Origin: Blattamonas nauphoetae
Taxonomy: Eukaryota; Preaxostyla; Oxymonadida
Direction of reading: 5' to 3'
Length of the DNA: 64,000 nucleotides
Assembly (NCBI GenBank): GCA_033064195.1
Contig: JARBJD010000033.1
Location: forward strand, 310,001-374,000
Shown: positions 36,214 through 49,227 of the stretch, piece after piece
Layout of the letters: each line of letters opens with the position of its first letter
Position numbering within the stretch: the first letter of the stretch is position 1
Translations under genes and position numbers: made by a program
Notes under the pieces: generated by a model
Told to the model about the DNA's origin: nothing
Database searches by the model: none
What the model saw: the letters and a program-made list of their open reading frames with translations, nothing else

Positions 36214-37224
36214 ATGGAAACCAACCGAGATTCGAAGCCCTTGTTTCTGATAATCAAACCCTACTCCTTCAGAGGTTGCGAACAAGCTTCTTTTCCGTTC
36301 CAGTCGCTTGTTAGCTTTGTCCAGGGTGGAAACTATCTCAATGACGAAGCCACTAGAAAAGCCTACCTTCTCCTTCGATGGCTCCCATGTACAATTGACA
36401 CTGCCATTGCAGCCGAAAAGATTCTCTTCGATCTTGTTCCAACACAGGATCACTCTTGTTCTGGATTCACCAAGTCAATGGTGGTGCTCCTCACATCATC
36501 CAACAAGGAGCTTGTCAAATCAACATTGGAGTTTCTGGATTTTGTTGTGCACTACAGCTCGTTTTCAGCCAGATTCGATCTGCTGGCGTCTGGTTTCTTC
36601 CAACTCCTCCCAACAGCATTCTACGAACAAGAAATGCATTTGATGTCTCTTCCCGAATTATTTCTGATTGAAAATTTACACCGAATCGTTTTATGTTCAC
36701 ATCCAACATCAACTCGAAGAATCTGCAGAGAAAGACAAATATCAACCAACACTTTTCATCAGATCTTCATCGACATGTTTCTACATCCCATAAAACCATT
36801 TCTGGAGTTCATCTTCCACAATCGTCGCCGAATCAGAGATAATGGCATGGCTGAAGCCTTCTCGTTCTTGCTCGGCGGTTTGGTTGAACACTCGCCATTC
36901 ATCGAAGAGATGACTCAGTACTTGTTGTCTTCTTCACTTGCCATCGCCCTCACCGACTTTCTTCATTTCATTAAAGCATCGCATGTGGCCTTCTTTCTTC
37001 TTCGGGGAGTGAAGAATGGAATCAAATCTTGGCAAAAGGAAGATCCAGTTGTTCAGAAGCGGGGAGCGTTGATTCTGTTCAAATTGAGCGAAGAAGGCCT
37101 TTCGGACGAGATCGAACTGCACATCCGATGCTGCGGAGATGATGACAAGGAATTATGTGGTGTCTACATTGGATTGAAGCTGATCCACGATTTAGGTGAA
37201 AATGCTCCGTTCAGGTGGGATTAA
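36214..37224 (+). CDS. Helical-repeat family protein B
   Basis: Intact 336-aa frame from METNRDSKPLFLIIKPYSF to TAA at 37,222. It aligns with gene A along its length (ILFDLVPTQDHSCSGFTKSM, GFFQLLPTAFYEQEMHLM, ICRERQISTNTFHQIF, LVEHSPFIEEMTQYLLSSSL, SDEIELHIR). The upstream DNA is also shared: TTATGGTTTGGATCA occurs at 36,171 and 34,073, so A and B arose as a tandem duplication including 5' flank. An upstream in-frame ATG at 36,112 exists but lies in that shared flank, so 36,214 is preferred. Repeating amphipathic helices suggest a protein-binding solenoid in the cytoplasm. Function unknown. Confidence 0.78.
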   Translation: METNRDSKPLFLIIKPYSFRGCEQASFPFQSLVSFVQGGNYLNDEATRKAYLLLRWLPCTIDTAIAAEKILFDLVPTQDHSCSGFTKSMVVLLTSSNKELVKSTLEFLDFVVHYSSFSARFDLLASGFFQLLPTAFYEQEMHLMSLPELFLIENLHRIVLCSHPTSTRRICRERQISTNTFHQIFIDMFLHPIKPFLEFIFHNRRRIRDNGMAEAFSFLLGGLVEHSPFIEEMTQYLLSSSLAIALTDFLHFIKASHVAFFLLRGVKNGIKSWQKEDPVVQKRGALILFKLSEEGLSDEIELHIRCCGDDDKELCGVYIGLKLIHDLGENAPFRWD

Positions 37225-37414
37225 GAGGCCCTGTTTGAAGTTGGAGTTATCTTATTTTGAATCATTACGAGACCATCACACATCTTTCCATGTGATCCAA
37301 TTTCGAGTGAAATGATGAAGAACGACGATTGAGAATAGGAGCACCCGTTTTTGATAAATGGAAGAGAATGACGAAGAATAAAGTGAATTGAATGTGATGA
37401 GAGAAGAGCTCGGA

Positions 37415-39449
37415 TCAGTCCATCTTCACTTCCAAACTCCCTCCAACCATCGACGCCTCTCTCAACACTTCCGACGAGACAATCTCAACTGAGTCCCCTC
37501 GATTGTAAGGATCGACAACGAATCGGAAGGGGACAGGAATGTTGGAGAAGAAGACTGGCTGTGTCTCTCTATCTTGCGACAGCTTCAATGTTCTCTTTCC
37601 TTCTCGTCCATCTGCCTCCAGCACCACTCGCTGTCCAACTGCTCCCAATTTGCATGCTGATCCGCTGTGTGATCCCTTGTTGTTCTGCATCGAGTAATGA
37701 TAGATGGAATGGCAGTCCCATCCAGCTCCACCTTTCATCTCCAAGAACCAATCCTGCGCTGTCTTTGCTTGTTCTGTCAGATCGGTTGAGATCACTCCGA
37801 ATGACCATGACCCTGAGACGCCTCGAATAATGAAAGTGATTCGCACGACGACTACTCCGAATGAATGCGAGAGAAGATGGTAGTTGCCATTTGCTGTCTT
37901 TCTGAATACATTTCCTTCGAGAGCGACCTTGTCTTGTTGGAACACTTCGATCGCTGCTACACCTTCCTTCACATTTCGTCGTCTCTCTTCCTCTTTTCTC
38001 ATCCTTTCTTCATATTCCTTTCTCTTCTTTTCCTCTTCTCTCTTCTTCTCTTCCTGTTGTCGTCCCTTTTCGATCAATCTTTCGTTCACTCTCCTCATCT
38101 CTTCCAACTCCCTTTTCTCTTTTTCTCGTTCTGCTTCTATTTCTTTCATTTTTCTTGAGAACTCTCTCTGTCTCTCCTCTTCTGCTTTCTTTGCGGATAT
38201 CTCTCTTTCATTCTCACGAATCTTAATCTCTCTCCTCTCCTTCTCTCGTTCTTCTCGAAGAATATCTCGATCCTTCTCGATATGTTTCATTCTGTCATCC
38301 ATCTCCCTTCGAACAGCTGCCAAGTCAATCCCAAGAGCTCCAATCTCTTTCGGAGACGTTGATGTGATCGACGATGAGAAATGACGAAGAATCATTCCCC
38401 CAACTTTTTCCTGTAAAACACGAACTTGCTCGTCACATTCGACTTTCTCCAACGATCGCCCAAATGTCACAACAGCCTGCTCGATTCGAGTGAGCGCAAA
38501 TCCACAGCGTTGGACGAGAGAGAAGCGATCAGACATCGCAAAGGGCTCGTGTTGATCATCCTTTCCTTTGTTCGTCGTTCCATGAGATTCACGTGGTTGG
38601 GATGAAGACGAGATCATTTGCTTCAATCCAGAGCACAATCGGTCCAAAACAAGAAGTGTTGGCACAAGATCCACTTCGCGAGTGTCGCTTTCGATTCGAG
38701 TGCAAAGTCTCTCAACAATTCCCGAACTCAGCACTCCCTCCATCTCCATCGACGAAAGACTTCCTCCACACAGAAGACTCCAAACACAAATCAAATCGGA
38801 ACAGAAGGATGAGAACCAGAGAGAAGAGGAAAGAATGATGAAGAAGAGAGAAAAGAGGATACCCAATCGAGTGCGCGGCCGGTGTCGACAACGAACTGTC
38901 TGCATGCTGATCAACAAAAAACAACAATAACAACAACGAAAAGATGAGAAAGAAGGAGAAAGAGAAGAAATGAAGAAAGAGCGGAACAAACGGAGGTGAG
39001 GACAAGAAGTGAAGGAATCAAGTCACTCCGAAGTCTCTGTCGTCCTTCTGACACTGATGTCACCATCACACCAATCACACTCGACAGAAGTGCCTGAACA
39101 CGATCCAAAACAAAACGACGCAAAGAGCATCATATGGAGAGAAGAAGAGAGACACACCGAAAGGGGTGCTGGGCAGTTCGAAGCAAGACGTTCCGAAAAT
39201 CTCTCCAACAATCCACTCCGAATCCCAATCTCACTTCGTTCTTTCATTTTCGATGATTCTGAAACAACACAAGAAGGAAGAATTGTCAATCAAAAACAAA
39301 GGAAAGAGTTCACAAACAAAGCAAAGATTTCGAAAGTGTTCATGGGACAGACCTGACCCGAGAATGTTGAACACAGAGAAAGCGATCTTGAATTGGAGAG
39401 TGTCATCGCCACTTTTGAATTCATTTTCACATCTTCTGAATTCCTCCAT
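37415..39449 (-). CDS. HEAT-like / coiled-coil / SPRY-like protein
   Basis: Five exons read as 39,353-39,449, 39,158-39,258, 38,992-39,093, 38,863-38,906 and 37,415-38,777, with consistent phases, giving 1,707 nt (568 aa). Introns are 94, 64, 85 and 85 bp. The start is MEEFRRCENEFKSGDD. The N-terminal half is a helical repeat region (LQFKIAFSVFNILGSESSKM, ALLSSVIGVMVTSV, SDLIPSLLVLTS, HADSSLSTPAAHSIG). A long charged coiled coil follows (about residues 260-400), then the SPRY-like domain (WSFGVISTDLTEQAKTAQDW, GQRVVLEADGREGKRTLKL, FFSNIPVPFRFVV). The tail, stop codon and 3' flank closely match the kinase gene at 23,682, but this gene has no kinase domain. Exon lengths 102 and 44 are identical in the gene at 56,286. 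Confidence 0.85.
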
Positions 39450-39885
39450 CTATGGGAGATCATTTCAAGATGGTCGAGAAGCATCGAAAAGAAACAGAAC
39501 GTCAATGCAATGATGAGAAAATGAACGACAATGGATGTCCGAAGATGAAAATGCGAGCGTTGACTGAAAAGCAACACGATTGATCCAAACCAGTCCACCC
39601 GAGGTGTGGTCAGTTCCGGACGAGTTTATAATAGTTGATTGTGATTGGTTTGGGAGCATTCTGACAGTTGAACCGTGTTATGGTTGGATCGAGTCATTAT
39701 AGGCAATGGCTTTGTATTGTGCTGCATTCGGATTTCAAATCAGATGGGGGGACTCTCAAAGGAGTAATTCACCTATTTTTCCACTCCTTTCTGATTTGGC
39801 TCGATCCATCCCTTTAATCAGTCTGATTCGTTTTCTCTTCATCTTCGAGCTTATTCAAACCAAACACGAGATATTTCCATCACAG
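39450..39885. other. Divergent upstream region
   Basis: It lies between the minus-strand SPRY-like gene and the plus-strand giant gene, so it should hold both promoters. The frame of the giant gene is open back to 39,706, but similarity to a signal peptide begins only at 39,886. Confidence 0.5.
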
Positions 39886-42800
39886 ATGATACCTATCTAT
39901 CTCATCGCTCTATTAACATCTATTGTGAGATCTCACATCTCTCCAATTCACTCTTCATTATTCGACTTGGACAATCTCCTCACACCATCATTCCGCAATG
40001 AATCATCATCAAATTCGCGGGACATCTCACTTCCGGACGGGGTTGTTCACTCGCATGATTTTAGACTTATTTCTTCGAGCTTGGTGGTGAAGGGTGAACA
40101 CCAAACAACTCTCAGATATCTGGATGGAAACCGTGACGAAAGGAATCTTGTCGCGAAAGAAAGCAGCATTCATCAATCAAATGGAATTGCTTGCCTTTTC
40201 AATCTGAACAACGCATCACTGTCTGTTCAGCGTCTCGTCATCGACTTGTCATCCGAGTCTGTCAATCAGGACGTGAAATGTGCCGTGCTTGCTGCATCCA
40301 CAATTCACGTGTCTTATTGCGAGTTTTTCTGGACGGCTGCGAACTCAATATTCGTTCTCAGATCCAACTCTCCCTCCGCCCAAATCTCGTCGTCGATCAC
40401 ATTGGCCTGGTGCACACTGAACAATGCAGTTGGTCATCTGACACCAATTGTGGACGATATGCGGAAAAACAGCTCAACCGATGCTTTCGATTTGAACATA
40501 GTTGGAACGACAATCGCGAACATGAAAGTGGTTGGGGCTGATGGTGTGTGCGTGTCGCAGACTAACCATCGCAACAACATCCCCTTTTTTGAGGGCATCT
40601 CGACATCGGTGTCAGAACTACGAATTCTGAATGTGTCATCTCTTCCTGGGGAAGTGAAAGAAGCGTCGTCGCTTTTTTCGCAGAGAATGGTTGGATGTGC
40701 AATTTGGGGAAGCAACAACCATCTTTCGGGAAGTGTGCTGCGCGATGTGAATGGAGGAGGGTCATTTCTTTGTTCGAACAGCACATTCGACTGGTGCCAC
40801 ACGACATCCTCCGAACGCCCGTCGATCTCCCCCAGCCCTTCCCCGACCATCGCCAGCCACTCCTTTCCAACCACTCCCAGCATCTCCAACCAAAACGAAC
40901 CTGAAGACGATCCATACACGGAGAAGACGTTTGATGGAGTGGACCGGTTGAATATCACCGCTGCTGCCGTCACATTCACAAAGTGCCAGTTCACAAACAT
41001 GCACTACACAGCCACGTCCTCCTCGCAATCACTCGCTGGTGGATCGGCCCTCTATTTCTTCTCATCCAGCAACGCCGTGTCCCTCGTGTCGTGCTCCTTC
41101 TCAAAGTGTTCCGTGACCAGCTCGGCGAGGGTGTATGGCGGCTGTGTGTTCATGTATGATCTTCGCACAGCAACAAACACTGTCGACGCGTGCACCTTCG
41201 CTGACTGGTATCCTTCAGCCACCAACAAGGACAGGCAATATGGAGGGGGGTTGGGCATGTATTATACATCAGCTCCACTTTTGCTCACAAACAGCAATTT
41301 CACGTTGAGTGGAGATACGACGAACACGAACCATGGTGGATTCGTCTCGTTCTACCTGACGACAAACACGCAGTCCACAACAATCTCGAAGTGTCGGTTT
41401 TTGGGTGACACAAGAACGACTGGAACGCTGTTTTTTATCTCGTCAGACCGCGTGCCAGCTGCATTCCTCTCTGTGACTGATTCGCTGTTTCTCGAAACAA
41501 ATTCTTCTCTTAACATCGGAAGCGTCATTTTGACAGAATCATCGCAATTCACACGAAACGAATTCACCAACACATCAATCAGAATCTTCGGAATGAGTAG
41601 CAAAGTCCATCCCCAAGTCCTTGTTGACAACAAACTCGACCATTGTTCCATCGATTGCTCGTCCAATGACCAGGTGCACTTCTCAGAACTCTCGTTCACT
41701 GGCAAGTCGGATGCCAGGGACCCGTGTGTCAAAGTCTACAACGCAATGTGTGTTGTTTTCCACAAGTGTTCCTTCACTGACTGCTCACCATTGAATAATC
41801 AATACAGCATCTTCAATTCCGAACGCGTGAAGTCACTCGTGGTCGATTCGTGCTCCTTCACGCGATGCACGGGCGGGTCGTCAGTTGTGCTCCTCCGCGA
41901 ATCGTACGCCTTCTTCCATTTCTGCTCCTTCGCCAATCTGACTGGACGAGACTGCACTTTCATGACTCTGTCGTCAAACTACGCCAGTTTCTTCGAAGGA
42001 TGTCGATTCGATCTGCAGAATTCATACGATTACGACATCGTCGTCGTTAATACTGACTACACGTTTCTGAGCAGCACAACTATGGTTGGATGCACTTCCA
42101 ATCGAAAGATGTACTATCGAGATGCGAAGTCTTCGAAAGCAGAATTGAAGGCTGTCACAGTCATCGCTGTCGAAGCCAGCAAGAACGAGATGAGAGTGGG
42201 AACATGGCCAGCAGAATCTGAAGAAGATCCCAAACAACAAATCCCAACTTTCTCGTCGCTTTCAGAAGCCCTCGCTGTACTTCCCACTCCACCAAAGGAC
42301 ACCTTCATCACTCTCTCATATGGCAACTTCACTGAGCCCAGTCTGATTGAGATGTCACAGCTCGTCGAGATTGTCGGCTTTGCGTTGAACATCAGCGATG
42401 TCCGCTCGACAAAGTTGACGACCAGTGGCTTCGTCTCCAAAGCGAATGGCAAGCTCACTCTCCGCTCAATTCGACTCGTCCCTTCGTCGACTTCGTCGGT
42501 TCTTGCTTCGACAGAAGACAGTGGATGTCTGAATCTGCTGAATGTGGTTGTGCAGGACCTCTCTTCACACTCCGCTTGTTTGCTTCAGTTTAAGGCAGGT
42601 TCATCAGAGATCCGTCACGCGTACTTTACGAACATCAAATCAGCAGAATCGCTGATCTGTGTGTCGGGAACATCCTCCCTCGCCATCACCAACACCCTCT
42701 TTTCGTCCATCAAGCGAAACAGTCCCACGCCAGCTTCCGTGGAAGACACTCAGTGTGCGAGCTGCATTGAGGGAAAGACAAGTGGAACAGTGAAAGTACT

Positions 42801-45800
42801 GCATTGTCGTTTTGGAGCTTGCACGACGAGCGGGCGAGCAGGAACGATTGATTTGGAGCGGATGGAAGTGACCAGCGCCGTCGAGATGAGTTACTGTTGC
42901 TTTGATCGGAATTTCGCTGGATCAGCTGTTCCCAATGCATCGAAAGGAGACGATGTCGTCCTCAAGTCATTCGAAGCCTACAAAACCCGTCTCGATTACT
43001 CGACCATCCAATCCTTCCCATCCCTCCACTCCTTCCTGATCGACTCAGAACACCCCATCGTCCCTCCGCCTGCGTTCCTTAATGTTGGTTACGGTTCGGA
43101 TGCTGCTCTGACTTGGACTTACCGAACCAGCTGGCTCAACCTGACCTTCCTCAGCACCTACACCCTCCAATTCCTTCTCGAAACTCGCTGTCAGAACAAT
43201 GTTAATACTCAAATTCGGTCGAACACACCAATTCCACAGTCCATGTCTCCATTCGTCTCCCGGAATTCCACAGTGGAAGTGTCTCTCAATGACCAAACTC
43301 GGTCCATACTCACTGTGAGTCAATCGGGTGTCGTGTTCATCACCCTCCAAAATGCCACATTGTCTTTCAAATATCTCCAGTTCGCATTTCAGCAGCTGAC
43401 AGTGCCCGCATTCCAATGCGACAAAGATTCGTCGATTTTATTCGAAAACACTCGCCTCAAACTCAACAATCCAACACTCACTGCTCCTTTCGTCGAATCT
43501 GTCGGTCCACTTGTCTTTGTGAAGTATCAAACATTCAACCAACCGATCACTCTGGACAACACTCCCTTTGTCCGACTTGTCCGTGCTTGGAACGACGCGA
43601 AGTTCGAGTACACTGACTCAACACCTCTTCTTGCAAGTTCTCTGAACACTCCATTCATCATCTGCGAGAATGTGAAGAACATTACATTGCAATCGCTGAC
43701 ACTCAATTCTTCTTTCGTCAATTCAGCGTCGTTTGTATCAGCCACAGATTCAACAATCACCATCAAATACAATAAGATCCAAACTCTCAAGTCAACTGCC
43801 AAAGGAGGGTTCCTCTTTCTCGAGAACGGTTCAGTCGCATTCAAATCAGGGACAGCGAATTCAAGTTCAGCGACACAAGGCGGAGTGGTTTATTCGGAGC
43901 GATCCAAAGTGAGCATTGATAGTGGAACCTACTCGAACTGTCAGGCGGAAGAAGGCGGGGTTGCTTTTGTTGTTTCGGCGACTTTGAATGTTTTTGGAGC
44001 GTCTTTCGTCTCCAACTCTGCGAAGACGGGAGGAGTGTTCTGGTTCGACTTCGGAACCAACTTGACAGCATCGTTGACATCCCGGAATTCAAATCACACT
44101 TCCAGCACTGCAACACACGTCGATGAGAATGGTGTTGGTTGTGGGAAGGGGGGAGCGATCTTTGTGAAGGGGACGACAACCTCGAAGACCCCTCTCGATC
44201 TGCTCAGATCTCATTTTGACGGGAACACCGCCGCTTTTGGGAATGACGTGTTCGTCGAGGAATCAGTGCTGGGAACGACAGGCCCAAATCTTCTGAAGGA
44301 CTGTCTTGGCGACTCGCACAGCAGAGTTCCGCACCTCGAAATCAGCACCGCTAATCTCAACGAGAGCGAGTTCTTCCGAATCTCGGACTTCATCCCGTTC
44401 CCGACCATGCAAGTCGAACTTTCAACATCGACCGCAAAGGCCGCTCCCTGCAAGTGGACGTTCAGGCCATACTGCAAGACAATCCAGCAGGCTCTCGAAT
44501 TTCTTCAGTCAACAGCTCCCAACGGAAGCCTGTTCCAGCGACACTGTGTTCAACGGAACAGTTCAATGACGACTGAGCCAGTTGTTTTGGACAAACACGA
44601 TCTGCATTATTCAGGCGAAACAGCTATAATCACAAACCCCTTCGCTCTTTCTCTCTCCGCGGTGGAGGGAGTCGTGTTCACGATTGACGATGAATCGAGG
44701 TTGACCGTTGAAAGGATCGAGTTCTCGTTGACGTCATCGCACCAAGTTGTGCTGGTGAACTCGAAAGGCGGGCGAGTTGTGATGAACAACTGCTTTGTCA
44801 AGAGCGAGAGCGACACAACAACATCGAAAACGCCGATTAGTTCAAACGGAGACTCGCTCATCATGAACACCGTCTCGTTCTCACCAACACTCACCTCATC
44901 ACTCGCAGCTCTCTCAGCCCCTCTCGTCAGGTTTGCTCCAAAAGCATCGGAAGAAGGCCAACTTGGATCGGGGACGTTCAAAGCCACAAATACACGCCTC
45001 ACCAATCTCACCTTCGAAGGGACAACGATGATCGAGTTGATCACTACAGGCGATGTCACTTTCTCAGCCCCGAATCTCGTCAACGTCGAGTCGGATCAAC
45101 AAGAAGGGGTGTATCTCACACTGAAAGGACAGAACTTCAAAAAGCAGCTCGAGCCTGAGCAGTGGGACAACAATCTCAAAACAACAGCACACCTCACATC
45201 GCTTTTGGGTGAAGATGTTTTGATGGACGAAGACGACAAATGGAGAGAGGGATCACTCGTGTATTGGCTGGTGTCTCCTTCGATTGTGATCCAAGTTGGA
45301 GCAGAAGAGAATGCTGTCGATCATCCGAATTGTGGATCGGACACTTTCAAATGCTCCATACTGAATGCGGCCTTCAGATCGGCGATTCTCAACAACCTCC
45401 CCACACTCACCCTTCTGACATCAACGACGCTCTCGTCGGAACTCCTCGCGACGTCGTCGTTGTTGATCAAGTCGTCGTCAGAAACACAAGAAATTGTGTT
45501 TGACGAGAGTGGGTTGATCAAAGTTGCCAATCTCGCCCTCAAATTGTCGTTTGAGTCGATCATCTTCACAGCTGCCCAAACATGTCAATCAGGCACTCTC
45601 TTTGTGATTGAGGAAGGCGAATTCTCGTTCTCGTCGTGTGTGATCGGGGCGACCAGCAGTGAAACGGCTCTCGTTCTCCCTGCGTCAACAACAACTCTGA
45701 TCGAAGTGAAAGCAAGTGGAACACTCACCCTCATCGACACTCTGATCCAACACATCGCATTCTCGCACGCCACACTCGGAACAGCCATCCGTCTTCATCT

Positions 45801-48800
45801 CGGCGCGACAGTCTCGTCGAGTGGAACGAAACCCATCTCAGCCATCTCATCGAAAGCAGTTGGAAGCCACGTGCTGGTTGATGTCTCAGCGCTTCCATGC
45901 TCGTCCCTCTCCGGAAAAGTCGAGGTTGTTGGAGATGGGGAGGCAATCGTGATCTGCAGTGCATTGACAGAAACAGTTGGATTCATCTCAACGAAGGATC
46001 TGTCAGTGAAATCAACAGACAACACAAAACAGGTTCTCTCCATTGCCACTTCTGCCTCGTTCACCACACAGGACTCGTCGCTCTCCTTCACTGACCTGAC
46101 CTTTGTTCCTCTCCCCCTGAGCTCATCCGAAAACGCAGAAACATTGGAGAGAGGCGATTCTCTCTTCGTTGTGGAATCTGGCTCGATTGAACTCGCAGAG
46201 TGCTCACTCTCATCGTTTGTCCTCGCCAATCAACCACTGATAACTTACACGTCTGGCTTGCTCTCTCTGGAATCATGCGAGATCTCGTCCATCACTCGCT
46301 CAACAGGAAATGGGACAGTTTTGGAGATCGCGATGAAAGCAAGCCATTCAATCTCGTTGAACGATGTTACCTTCTCGTCGATGACATCATCGAAAGAATC
46401 CGCGCTTCTCGCCTTTACTTTCCCAACTCTCGAAAAATCCGAACCTGCTCCACACTTTGACTTCACTCTGACCAATCTCCACTTCGTCGAGATGAACAAG
46501 AATGCAGACGAAGAGTCGTGTTTTGTCTCTTTCGTTGGATCCAGACTCGGAGACTGGATTTCTGAAGGCGATTCTCGATTCGCTGGCTCGTACTCCAAAA
46601 CAACTCCGCTGAACCATTTGTGGAGTTTTGACGTGTTCCACCAACTCCCAGCCTCGCTCTTGTTCTACCTGCTTCCGTCTGAAGGCCCAGTCGGAGTGTC
46701 CGTGTCTGGCTTCAGCATCCCGAATTGCGGGTCGAACAGTGTTTGGTGCCCAACCATCTCGCAGTCTCTTGGTCGCCTCACCCCTCAGAAGACGAACAGG
46801 ATTGTTGTGGTTGACGAGATTGATCTCTCGACGACTATTTCGCTTCCGAATGACGTCATCTTCTCAGGGAACAATTCCAAAGCGCTCTGCACATGTGTTG
46901 TTGGTGAAGTTGGATCGTTCGAAACGACTGGTGTCAACGTCGTGTCCATCACCGTTCTCGACCTCTCGCTCCCTCTCTCTCAGTCTGCTGACGCTGTGAT
47001 TGTCCATTCATCAGACAAACTGACGCTATCCCACCTTCGCGTCTCTTCGAATGGGAAGTCGTCGGCAGTTTTCCTCCGAATGACGACGGGAACAACAGAA
47101 ATGACGAACATCGAGATTCACTCGAGCATGGAGCAACACTCCGTCTTCTTCTCGATTCTGGGAGGGTCAGTGAACATGTCAATCCTCACAATCGAAACAG
47201 CAATTCCCGAAAATGGAACGATTGTGAAGATGGAAGGAGGAAATCTGACTTTGACCGGAATGACGCTCTCGACCACAGAACAGATCGAAAGACAGCTGTT
47301 CTCCATCGCCCACTCGCGTTTCACTCTCTCCGACGTGAAGATCACGAACCACAACTTCAGCTGTCCCCTCTTCACGTTTTCGGATTTCGGGGAAAGCACA
47401 ATCCACAACATGAATGTCACGGGCTGTTCAGGATCGACGCTCCTCACAGCCAAAGACGGGGACGAGCTCACCCTTCGATTCTCGGAATTCTCTTCAATCT
47501 CTCCATCGACACAATTCAACGAAGCCGAGGCCTCAGACTTGTGTTGATGGGAGACGAGCCTGATTGAGATCGAAGGCACTCCGACCTCACTCTCTCATGC
47601 TGATCTGACACACATCCCACAAGGAGCCTTCTCGATCTCCGACGCTCCTCTCACCCTCACCACTTGCACATTCAGTGGGAATACTCCATCCAACGAGCAA
47701 TGGCCTTCTCTTCGCAGAAATATCAAGTGCTCGGATGGCAGCATCACAATCACGGGAAGTGGAGGGGGTGATGGACACACCTCGCCACACCATTGGATCT
47801 GGACAGACGAATGCCCTGTCACGAAGGACGATGGCACTCTCCATGCCACACTCTTCGTCCCCACTCTTGTCGCGAACAAGTCGACGAGCACGCTGGACAA
47901 GAAACTGAAAGAGTATTCGGTGAATGTGGTTGGGACGACGATGATTCCCTGCGGACTGAAGTTGGAAGTGTTTGAACACAGTCCGGCCAAATCGAACGAA
48001 GGACACCCAATCGAATTCGAGATCTCGTCTCTCAAACCGTCGAAATGGACAGAAACCGAACTGTCGTTCGTCCTCCCCCAATCCTCTCTGATCGCGTTGA
48101 ACGAGAAATTGGATCATCGCTGCCGTCTTGTCTACGGAGATGGCCAAGTCACTGATTCCTTCTCACTCAACGGAAAGGGGAAGGGAAACATGTCACAGGC
48201 TGGAGTGATCACATCGATCGTCGTTCCGATTGTCGTCGTCATCCTCGTCGCTCTGATCCTCATCATCGTCGTCGCTGTTCTCTGCCGTCGCCGAAAGCAG
48301 AAGGAGAAGGCCGCTGAGAGAGGCAATCAAGAACTGGACACGACAGATGCCGTTGATGTGATGAAAGACGAGGGCGACGTTCAAGACAGCACAATCAAGC
48401 CGATCTTCGGGTCGGCCACTGGTCATCTGCACAACCACTCGCTTCTGATGGTGAGCAACGACAAAGAACAGGAACAACAATCGCAAGTGCTGGATGCCAC
48501 TGCACTCGTTCCTTTCAAGCCAGTTGAAGTGATGATGTGTTCGGGAGAGTTCCCAATTGTGACTGTCGACCCTCGAAACACACTCTTCCATCGTCTTCAT
48601 GTTGAGAAGCAGCAGGATCTGTCGAAAAGGGAGATTGGAGTCCAACTCGTGAATGGGTTGACGCAGCTGATCAAAGAATATCCGCAAAGTGACTTCATCA
48701 CTCGATTCTCTCCGCATTGGATCCTGCTGGACTTCAACCAGAATGTGTCTCTCCGAATCGGGAACAATCCAAACACACTCGCTTCTGCGGAAGGCCAGTC

Positions 48801-49227
48801 AAAAGCGAACTCGACGAAGAACGGAGAAGATCGTCGCTGGAACGCGCCCGAGCAGGAGACGAAGGAGGGCGAGAACGAGAACACGAAGGAGGAAGTGGCA
48901 TATGACACAAACAAAGCGTTGGTTTTTCGGCTCGGCCTTGTGTTGTGGGAACTGGAGACTGGTCTTGTGCCATTCGGGGAGCTGGATGCAGTGAATGCCT
49001 CTCGACAGATCAAAGCGGGAGTGATGCCTCTGATCCACAACTGGGAGGACGAATCGTTGGCGGATCTTGTTCGAGAATGCCTTTCTCACTCCCCCAACAA
49101 TCGGCCATCGCTGTCGGACGTGAAATCTCGTCTGACACTTCTGAACTCCCACCAACCATTTGATCAGCCAGGACATGTTCTCCCAGAACAAGCACCGATC
49201 GCTGTGTCTGGTCAAAACTCGAGCTAA
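39886..49227 (+). CDS. Giant beta-helix surface receptor with pseudokinase tail
   Basis: A single frame of 3,114 codons including the final TAA, intronless, with one internal TGA at 47,545-47,547. The start MIPIYLIALLTSIVRSHIS looks like a signal peptide; an ATG at 39,706 is in frame but gives no signal sequence. The ectodomain (to about residue 2,770) is made of beta-helix coils of the pectin-lyase-like type, with cysteine-containing turns such as VSLVSCSFSKCSVTS and VVDSCSFTRCTGGSS and recurring PNCGSN-type motifs. Near the membrane is MIPCGLKLEVFEHSP, then the helix SIVVPIVVVILVALILIIVV with CRRRKQK. The cytoplasmic tail has kinase-like RRWNAPEQ, VFRLGLVLWELETGLVPFGE and NNRPSLSDVKSRL, but FSPHWILLDFN in place of HRD and no DFG: a pseudokinase. 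It is probably a cell-surface adhesin or receptor. It is paralogous to the split gene at 1-22,977. Confidence 0.85.
47545..47547 (+). other. In-frame TGA inside the giant receptor gene
   Basis: The context is SDLC, TGA, WETSLIEI. In the split paralogue (16,318 onward) the matching text is SDVC, S, WSNGLLHL. The frame on both sides is open for thousands of bases, so this is a lone nonsense codon, a sequencing error or a read-through site. Confidence 0.92.

Noticed and set aside
39706-39885. Upstream in-frame ATG for the giant receptor
   Set aside because: It would bury the signal peptide MIPIYLIALLTSIVRSHIS some 60 residues in, so the start at 39,886 is preferred.
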